From Leptolyngbya subtilissima AS-A7 (GTDB lineage: Bacteria > Cyanobacteriota > Cyanobacteriia > Phormidesmidales > Phormidesmidaceae), in assembly GCF_039962255.1 (NCBI RefSeq), contig NZ_JAMPKY010000009.1:186001-250000 (forward strand): 64,000 bases of DNA, read 5' to 3'. The position numbers were made by a program, and so were the translations under genes. Positions within the stretch are counted from its first letter, which is position 1. Every line of letters begins with the position of its first letter. Below, one piece after another: positions 36,721-46,400 of this stretch. The notes below the pieces were generated by a model. The model made no database searches, was not told where the DNA came from, and saw nothing but the letters and a program-made list of their open reading frames with translations.

Positions 36721-37185
36721 ATGAAACGGTTGCTTGTTGCTCTGGTAATGTGTTTAGCGCTGGTGGGGTTTCCGGCCCAAGCCGATGCGCACCAGATTGA
36801 AACCTTTTACACCCTCGACAATCAGCTAGAGTTTCAGTCGCTGTTTAGCTCGGGCGAACCCTTTGTTGGAGCAACGGTTAACATCTATGCCCCCAACAAC
36901 CCCGACGAGCCCTGGATGACGACCACCACCGATCGCGAGGGCCGCTTCGCGTTTTTGCCCGACGAGTCGATCCCGGGTGACTGGGAAGTCTCGATTGAAG
37001 ACGATACCCAAAGCCATGCTGACTACTGGACTGTGCCCGTAGGCGACAAGGGCATCATCTATGACGGCATCAGCCTCGACTCGACTGAAGATGTGCACTA
37101 CCGCGCCGCCGCTGCGTTCATGCCGCTGGTGATCTCGATTGGTGGAGCGCTGGCCTGGCTAGGGTTTACCCGCCGCCGTCGCTAG
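36721..37185 (+). CDS. exported Ig-like protein with C-terminal membrane anchor
   Basis: A 154-residue protein. A signal peptide (MKRLLVALVMCLALVGFPAQ) with cleavage near residue 23 is followed by HQIETFYTLD. A beta-sandwich comes next, in which GEPFVGATVNIYAPNN and DREGRFAFLPDESIPGDWEV resemble carboxypeptidase-regulatory-like domains. It ends with a hydrophobic helix and a basic tail (MPLVISIGGALAWLGFTRRRR), a stop-transfer anchor. The mature N-terminal histidine (DAHQIE) and the fold recall nickel-transporter accessory proteins, but no transporter gene is adjacent. A strong terminator follows. Confidence 0.72.
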   Translation: MKRLLVALVMCLALVGFPAQADAHQIETFYTLDNQLEFQSLFSSGEPFVGATVNIYAPNNPDEPWMTTTTDREGRFAFLPDESIPGDWEVSIEDDTQSHADYWTVPVGDKGIIYDGISLDSTEDVHYRAAAAFMPLVISIGGALAWLGFTRRRR

Positions 37186-37214
37186 ACAGTTTCCTCAAAC
37201 ACTCAAAACAACTG

Positions 37215-37254
37215 ACCTCCGGTATCCCTCAACGTTAGGATGCCGGAGGTTTTT
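37215..37254 (+). terminator. intrinsic terminator after the Ig-like gene
   Basis: Arms ACCTCCGGTATCC (37215-37227) and GGATGCCGGAGGT (37238-37250) have one mismatch and are followed by a T-run. This is a standard rho-independent terminator and isolates the giant gene downstream. Confidence 0.9.
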
Positions 37255-37480
37255 GCTATGGGCCTTTCCTGCATTCGCCAAGCCGACCCGTCACCCCAAG
37301 GCACTGGTTTTAATCATTGCGGTTGGTGAGAACGATCACCAAATCCTTGCTGTAGTCAACAGTGTTTTCCCTGTAGCTTCTCCTGCGTTCCCCAAAACTG
37401 TTAGGGAGAGTTGATCCAGCGCTGCGCTCTGGTCACTGCTCCTAGCCAGACATCGCAAAGCCCCACAGGAGAACCTCTTC

Positions 37481-40400
37481 ATGACTGCTCAAGCCCCCGT
37501 TTTAGAGAGCTTTATCAAGCGTTACGGCGATCGCAACTACCGCTACCCCGTGCTGGTACGCCACCAGGGCACCGTGATTGCCCTGGCGATGGATGACCAG
37601 CGCCGCATCTATTATTCCGTGCTGAATCTCAATGGTCAGGGAAATTCCCTCGACGTGAATAGCTGGGCTGACCAGCCCCAGGAGCTGGAGTTCCCCAAAG
37701 AAATTGCTGAAGTGGGCTTTGGCCTCGCCGATCAGCTGCTGCTGCCGACGGTGAAAAAAGGGAGCCGTACCCCGGTCGATGCCGGTGTGGTGGTAGCCGA
37801 CAACGAAGTAGACAAGTTTCTCTCCAGAACCGCGCGATTGACGGCAGATGCCCCGTTTCAATCGATGTCGGATGGGCGATTTGTTTACGTGTTTCGCCAG
37901 GCGATCGCCGCTAACCACCCCGACCAAATCACCGTTGAAGGCCCCAAAAACCGCCAGATCCCAATCGTAGACTCGACGCTGCTGGTCGATCGCTTTGTGC
38001 TGTCGGGGGCGTCGGGCGCATCCCAGGCTGGGGAAGCTGCCCCGGTACCGCAGCTCAAGCTCAATCTAGAGGTGCGCTTTCGCCGCAGCCGCAGCAAGAC
38101 TCGCCCCCAGAGCACCAAAGACAGCCTGGGCGCACGCGACATGCAGGATCAGCCCTTCTTTGAGCCCACCCAGGAGCTGTCGTTTATTCGCAACTTGCAG
38201 GAGGGGCGGTTTTCAATCGTGCTGCTGCCCACCACCATTGCCGAGGTGTCGCGCTGGCAGATCTTTGCCTTTAACAGCGCCACAGAAATGATCGACGCCT
38301 ACAACGTGGAGCGATCGCTAGAGGGCCTGTTCAACACCCGAGGCACTCAATCTGCCTCCAGCAACGATGCCGCCGAGACGGCGCTGAACTTCAGCCAGGA
38401 GAGTGACCACGTGGTGCTGGCCCCAGGAGTTCGCCTCGGCCAGGGCTTTAGTCAGGAGGCGTGGATTTTCCCCCGCGTTACCGCACCGGAGCCGGGGGAA
38501 GCGCTAGAGCAGGCTCTGCTGGGGAATGACGACAAGACCGCCACGGCTCCACCCTCGATCTGGATTGTGGACAACCGCCGGGTGCGGGTGGGCTTTGGCG
38601 ATGGCGCTGAGTTCCAGTCCTTCATCACTGGGGAGGTGTTGCGATCGAACCAGTGGAACCATCTGGCAGTGGTATTTAACAACGACCCCGAGGATGCGGG
38701 CTATCACCTCTACGTCAATGGTCTGCCCGTGGATGTGCGGCAGGAAGGCACATCCACGGGCACCAGCGTAGGCAAGGTGCCGGTGGATGCTGCGATCACG
38801 CTGATCGGTGCGCCCAGCCGCAGCTTCTTTGGCCTGATCGACGAGATTCGCCTGTGGAATCGGCCGCGCTCGGAGCGAGAAATTCGCAGCGATCGCGGCC
38901 TGCGCCTCTCTGGCCACGAACTGGGGCTGACGGCCTACTGGCGACTGGATGAAGGCTCTGGCCGCGAAATTTTCGACCACACCAGCAACCACGCCCCCGG
39001 CACCATGACGGCAGGCTTTGCCAACCGCGCCTGGGTAGCCTCCGACGCACCCATTGGCGAAAACGCCGGAGTGAACCGCGACAGCTTCCGCTTTGAGGGC
39101 CGCACCGTCGAGTCGGGCCTCGCCTCGCTGCTCTACTTCCAGCAGGAGGAAGCCCGCACCGGCTACGACCAACAGGCTAAGCCCCTGCGTCAGGGAGCGC
39201 GGGTGATGCTGGCGGTGGCTACCCAAGCGGCTGGAGGCGATCGCAAAGAAATTGCCACCCTTGACTTTGGCGTTTCTGCCAACGGCCGCCTAGCCAAGGT
39301 CGCCGACAACTTGCGGCTCAAGCCCGTAGCGGTGGAGCGCGACGGCGACCCAGTGGATGTGAGCGCGGAACTGGCCCAGATCCAATCGATTCAGCAGGTG
39401 ATTGACCAAACCCTAAGCGCCGACGACAGTGCCGATGTGAGCGTTGCACTGGCCCAGATTGAGGCGTTGCAGGCCGCTATTAGCCAAAAGCAGCAGTCAG
39501 CTCGCACCGTGGATGTCAACGCCGAACTCGATCGCATTGGCACCTTGCAGGGCGCCATTACCCAAAAGACCCAGCGCGTGACCACCCTGAGCGAGGAGAT
39601 CGACTACCTCAATTGGGTGTTTAGGGTTGTGGATGACGCAATTGCCAACCGCAGCACCGGGCTCACCGTGCCAGCGGGTAGCTTAGATAGCCTCAATCTA
39701 CCGGCTAAGCTCAGCCGACTGCGCGAGCTGCGTAACCTCCAGGCAAATGGCCAGCAAGAGCTGCAGCAGCTGCTAGATTTTCTGCGCAATGCTCGGGTCA
39801 CCCTGCACGAGCACGCTAACTTTGGCGGCCGCTCTCTATCCTTTGGTCTGAACGCTATTGGCAACAGCTTTTCGCCCCGCTTTGTGGGCTATACCCAGCT
39901 TAATCAGCACAACTTCAACGACCTGATCAGCAGCATTAGCATTTCGGCTTTTGTTCGCGTGGGGCGAGGGTCGCAGCTGTTTTTGCCGGCGCTGCAAGTC
40001 ACTGTTTTCGAGCATGCCAACCGCAACAGCGGCCAAAATGGGTTTGCCCACACGTTTACCGATACTACGGCCTTTGTCGGTCGTGACTTCAACGATCGCA
40101 TCTCCAGCCTAGAGATCTCCGAAAACTCAGCTTTTCGCAATCACTGCGATGCGCTGCAGCGATCGCTCGACTCCCTCACCACTGACCTCAGCACTCTGCT
40201 CGACGAGCTGCGCGGCATTCGCGCCAGCATTGAAGCCCTGCGCACCGACCAAGACCAGCAGCGGCAGCAGCTGGAGCAGGCGGTAATTAGCGATCGCACC
40301 GCCCTGTCCGCCCTGCAAAACCTGCTGAACAAGGGCTTTGCCGCCACCATGCCGCTGGTGCATAGCGACGTCAATGGTCTGTCGGTGGCGGGCGGGCTGC

Positions 40401-43400
40401 TCACCTTCGCCTGGGCCGACGACACCCCGCTGCTGTTCGACAGCGCCGTGGGCAACGTGGCGATGTACTTTCGCGGTACCGACGATCAGTTCTTTGTCGC
40501 CTACTACAAAACCCTGACCCAGCGGGCGCGCTATGCCCTAAACGATGCCCTGGGGGCAGAGGCGGTGGTGGGTTTTGCCCGCTCCACCGAGGCCGAGATG
40601 GATCGCATTCGCCTCGATGTGGTTGGGGAGGCAGTTGACTTCACCTGCATTGTCACCATTCAGAGCAAAGCCAGCGACCAGACAATTATTGAAACCTGGC
40701 ACCAAGTACCTCGCGCCCCCGAGGGCTTTGCCAAGGTGCTAAATGGCCTGGCGGGCGATCGCACCTTTGTCGGTCGCGGCGAAATTGCCCTCACCCCTGG
40801 GCGCGCCGACACTCTGACCGTAGCGGGGGGCATTCACCGCTCGCTACCGGCTGGGGCCACGCTGTTTATTGGTGATTTTAAGGCCACTCTTGAAACCGCG
40901 GTAGATCAGGGCGCAACGGAGCTGGCCATTCGCACTGAGGCTGCCAGCTCCACTACCGAACCGCTACCCGTGTTCTTTTTGGAATACGACTATGCGGTGC
41001 AGGCCAGTACCACCCAGGGCGGTGCTGACCTCTCCTCCGGCTCTAAGCTGCTGGCTTTTATCGCCAACGGCGCCGGCCAAGCGGTGAAGAATGGCACCGT
41101 GCACAGCGGACTGACGCTCTCTAGCCGCTGGGTCTCTGAGGCTCCGGGCCACACTTATGCCTTCGATGGCCAAGACAGCCACGCTCGGCTGGAGGCCTCC
41201 AGGGCCGATTTTGACCAGCAGCTGCGGCGGTTTTCGCCCCAGGCTGACCTAACGCTAGAAGCCTGGGTGCGCCCCAGTCAGATCGCCGAGGCCAGTCTGC
41301 GATCGCGCCTGCTCCACTACCAACCAGCGGCAAATACCACCGATACTCGCTACCTGCTGGGGCTGAAGCGTGAGGAGCTGACCACAGCGATCGCCCTCAA
41401 CGGCAGCACTGACCTGGTGCGCATTCCCAATGCTACTCACCTCAATTTTGCTGGGGCCATCACTCTAGAGGCTTGGGTCAAACCCGCCAAAAACGAGAAC
41501 CTGGGCAACATCATCGTCCACGGCAACGCCAGCGGTCACCAGGTCTTTCTGCGCATCAATGAGGGGCGCTACGAGGTGGGCAGCCACAATGGCACTGACC
41601 ACAAGGTGGCGATCGTCATGCCCGCCGCCGATCGCACCGGCAACGCCTGGGTTCACCTAGCCGCGGTTTACGACGGCACCCACTGGCGGCTGTACCGCAA
41701 CGGCATTGCCCTTGGTGAACAGGCCGAGGCGATCGGGGCCATCCCCATCAATGCCGACTGGGGCTTGGGTGCTCACCCCAACCCGAGCGATCGCGTGCGG
41801 ATTTTGACTGGGGCGATCGCCGAGGCCCGCATCTGGCAGCGGGGTCGCACCCAGACCGAAATCGCCGCCGACATGACCCGCGAACTCAGCGGCAACGAAA
41901 CCGACCTGGCGGGCTGCTGGCGCTTCGACGACTTTGGCAATCGCCGCGCCACTGACCACGCCCGCTTTGGCCACCACGGTCAGCTCGAAGGCAATCCCCA
42001 GCCGACGGAGTCCCCTATTCCGGCTTACTCGGTGTTTGCTGGAGTGGGTGAGCAACTGGTGCAGTCATCCCAGAAGATTGCCGCGGGCAACTGGAACCAC
42101 CTGGCGGCGGTGTTCAACCAGTCCTACGGAGTGCAGCTCGATGGCCAGCCCGGCACCTTTTTGGATGCAGGCGCTGACCTCACCCTCGATCTCAACCGCG
42201 ATCTGACCATCGAAGCGGCCTTTAAAGTCAATGATCTGAGCCAGCCCCGCGCCCTGCTCACTAAGGGCAAACTCAGCGCTACCGAAGACCCCGAGCAGCA
42301 CGTGCCTTACGCCCTTTACCTCAACCCGGCAGGCCGTTTGGTCTTCGCCTTTGAAGATGTCAGAGGCAAAAAACACCTGTTCATCTCCCAGCCCATCCCC
42401 AACCCCACCGAGTTTCACACCGTTACCGTCACCCGCAAGCGCCATACCATCACCAGCCCGGTGCGCAACAATAGCGATCAGCAAACTGGAGTCGATATTG
42501 TCTCTTGGGATGCGATTCAGTTTTTTGTGGATGGTAAGGCGAATACTCCCAACGGCCAGCCCTACGGTCTGTTTGAGTACAAAAAAGCGGGCAGCGACAC
42601 TACCGGCACTCCCCGCCAGGAGGACGGCCGCAATGGGGGCAGCACCAGCCCCGGCTTCAATGCCGGACAGCCCCAGCAGCCCCTGGACATTGGTAACAGC
42701 AATGCGCCGCTAGAGTTTGGCTCGGGCTTTAGTCTGGCCAGCTTCGACCCAGCGGGCGACGACCTAGACAGTATCAACGGCGTGTACATTTCCGCTGAGG
42801 CTCTGTCTATTGCTGATAACGGCGACATGACTAACCCCCAACAAGCCGAAATGGTGGCCTTGGCCGTTGGGGTCAATGCCGGGGTTCGTGATTTAGAGCG
42901 GGATAGCGATCTGCTCAATACCGTCCGCAATGGGTTCGATAACGGCTTTGCGATCGCCCCCCTACAGGGCACCCTGGCCGAAATTCGCCTGTGGAATGTG
43001 CCTTTGGAGGCGGGCAGTATCAAACCTACAATTCAGGGTGGCGAAAAGGGACTGCTCGCTTGGTGGCGCTTTGAGGAAGCCGAGGGCGCGATCGCCTTTG
43101 ACTCCAAGGGCAGCAGCCATGCCCGCTTTAAAGGAGCGGTGCAGTGGGTCAAAGACCCCAACCCCAGCGGGTCGCAGCTGGTGCTCTACCGCAACGGGCA
43201 GCTGCTGAGTAGTGAGCTGGTGCCAGCGGCCAGCCGCGCCGTCCTGCTCTCGCCCCAGGCCCAGTTCACCCTGGGCGCGCTGCAACGCAACAATAGAACC
43301 CAGGAGTTTTTCCAGGGCGAACTGGAGGAAGTGCGGATCTGGCAAACGGCTCGCACCCCAGAGCAGCTGCAAGATAACCTGTTCCGGCGGATACTGGGCG

Positions 43401-46400
43401 AAAACGGGCAGTTCCTCGACAACCGCGAAGACCTGCTCGCCTACTATCCCTTTGACACTCAGAGGGCCGGAGTGCTCTCCGACTTCTCGCTGCTGGGCAA
43501 TGATCTGACGCCAGTTGACGCTGAGTTTGTGCTCTCCACTGCCCCCATCGGTGAAGACACTCCCCAGGTGCGCAGCGCCCTGGCGGGGGTGAGGACTCCC
43601 TTTAGCGATCGACTCCAAAGCGCCCCCGCCGTGCAGGAGTACGGTGACCTGCAAACCGATGTCGACGGCAACCTGTTTGGCATCTATAAGCGCTGCTACG
43701 GCCTGATCAAAGACGGTCAGTGGGAATTAGTCACCGGCTTTAAGGTGGGCGAACTGGTCACCGAATGGGTTGGCCAGGTGCAATTTGACCCGCAGCTGAT
43801 CGGCTTTATCGAAGGGGCACCGCCAGTCCCCGGCGAAAACCTCACCAGCCGAGGGGCCGTGCTCGGGGAATTTGCCAACTACAACGGGGCTAGCTCCGTT
43901 GAACTCAAGCAGGCCAGCAAAACCAACTTCACCTTTTCCGCTGATAAAGAAAGCGGCTTTGACTCCAGCTTTGATCTGACTGCCGGGCTGCTGACCGGGG
44001 CCAATGTCGAAGCCGGTATTGGCCTGGTAACTGAGGTGGCCGACGCGGACAGCGCCTTTGGCATCAAGGCCAAGTTTGAAAATTCCCTGGGTTGGCTCAG
44101 CTCGGGCAGCACCAGCCTGGGGCTGACCACTAACCTATCGAGCAAGCAGCAGCTGCAAGGGTTTGTCGAGCCTGCCAATGCCGTTGCCTTCGGCGATGTC
44201 GGTCGGCGGTTTATTCCCGAAAACACGGGCTTTGCCTTGGTACAGTCGCAGACCGCCGATGTGTTTGCCCTGCGCCTCAAGCACAATAGCGCCCTGGTGT
44301 CATACCAGATGCGCCCCAACCCCGACATTCCGCCTGATCGCAACATCATCAACTTCCCCATCAACCCCGCCTACACCAAGCAGGGCACCCTCGACGGCAA
44401 GATCGGCTTCACCCCCGATGCGGCCTACCCCAATGCCCTCACCTTTAGCAGCGACAGCAGCTTTTATAAGCCGATCGAGGCCTTTGCCCTCAAGCAGCGC
44501 ATCCAGCGCGAAGAGGAGCGGGTGCGGGCCTACTACGACCAGTACGACGCCGGTGCCGTAGGCCGTCGCCAGAACGTGCTGTTTGGCCAGAGCGGCGACC
44601 TGGGCAGCGAGGATGTGCTGCAAAACCTGCCCCGGCTCGAGAAGCGCAACCTGGCCAACACCTACGTCTGGACGGCGGACGGCGGTCTGTTTGCCGAAAC
44701 CCAGGAAACTATGGATGTGGTGCAGGAGAGCTACGGCGGGTCCTACGCTTTTAAGGGGCAGGCGGGCATCTTTGCCGACCTGGACGTGGCCATCAGCGGT
44801 GTGGGCTTTAAGTTTGGCTTTGAGGCCATGTTTGGCGGCCGGCTCAACGTGCAGGCCACCAAGAGCGTGCAGTCAGAAAATAGCTTCTCGGTCGAGGTGA
44901 ATGTCGATGAGGTTGAGCGCGATGTATTTCTGCGCGACGAAGCGGGAGAAGTGCTGTTTGACCTCAGCAATCCTTTGACACCCAAAGCCCTGCGCCATCC
45001 TGGCAAGGTGGATGCCTACCGGTTTATGACCTTCTATCTGGAGCCCCAGGCCGATCACTTCGACCACTTCTTTAGCCAGGTGGTTGACCCGATTTGGTTA
45101 GAGCAAAGCACCGACGCCAACGCCCTGGCCCTGCGTGGCCTGCGCGATGCCAACAAAGGCCCTGGCACTAAGCCCCCCTGCTGGCGCATTTTCCACCGGG
45201 TCACCTTTGTCAGCCGGGTGCTGCCTCCGATCGGCAGCACCAAGCCCCTGCCGGCGCTAGAAGCCACTCTGCGGGAGCTGAGCATCGACAGCAACTTTGA
45301 GTTGATCAAGCGGCTCGATCCCTTTGTGGCCGACAAAGTAGACGACTTTGGCGAATTCTCCCGCGCCATTCGCGAGACCATTGCTACCTTCCTGCCCGAG
45401 CTGCAGCCCCACGTAGCCGCCATCACCGAGTTTATGCGGCTGTTCTACGGCGTCACCGAGGTCACCAGCCTGACCGACAGCCCCGAGCTGACGGCACTGT
45501 TGGAGGGCGATCGCAGCCCCAATACCGCCCCAGTAGTGCGGGTAGGCCGCAGCCAAATCCTGCATCTGGAGGATGAGGCGGTGCAAACCACCCTGCCCGG
45601 CTCGGTGGCCGACGATCGCCTCTCCCCTGAGGCCGTCTTCGTCACCTGGGCGGTGCAGTCTGTTCCCACTGGAGCCACCGTCGCCTTTGACGATCTTCAC
45701 AGCCCCGTGACCGTTGCCAGCTTTAGCAACATTGGCCGCTACCGGCTAGCCCTAACCGCCAGCGATGGCACCCTGTCTGCCACTGAAGACCTCGATATTT
45801 TGGTTAACCAGTCGCCCCTGGTGCGAGCTGGTGACGACCAGGAGATCGGCTTCCGCCAGTCCCTAGAACTGCGGGGCGAACTGGTGCGGGATGGTCGAGG
45901 CGATCGGACGACTCAAGCCCTCACCACTCGCTGGGAGGCGGTCAGCGGCCCTGGCTCCGTCACCTTTGACAACGCCGCCGCCCCGCGCACCAGCGCGCTC
46001 TTTACCGCCAGTGGTGTCTACCTGCTGCGGCTGACGGCAGAAACTGCCACGGCTAGCGGTGTGCTCACCCACAGCGACGATCTGCAAGTATTTGTAGGGG
46101 CGCGCATCAACCGGGGTCTGCTCAGCCTCTACAGCTTTGCGGATAGTTTGGCCAATGGGGGCAACACCGTGCGCGATGTCGCTGGCATCGGGGTGCCGGT
46201 AGATCTGGCGATCGCCGGTAAACCCACGCCGCTCAAAGCCCGCGGCGCAACCACGTCCTTTGCCCTGGCGCTGAAGAAGCCCGCCCGACTCACCAGCACC
46301 AATGCCAGCCGTCTGATCCAGGCGATCAGAGCCAGCGGTGAGTTCACCCTAGAAGCCTGGATTAACCCCTCCCAGGGGAACCAGCCCGGCCTGGGTCGCA

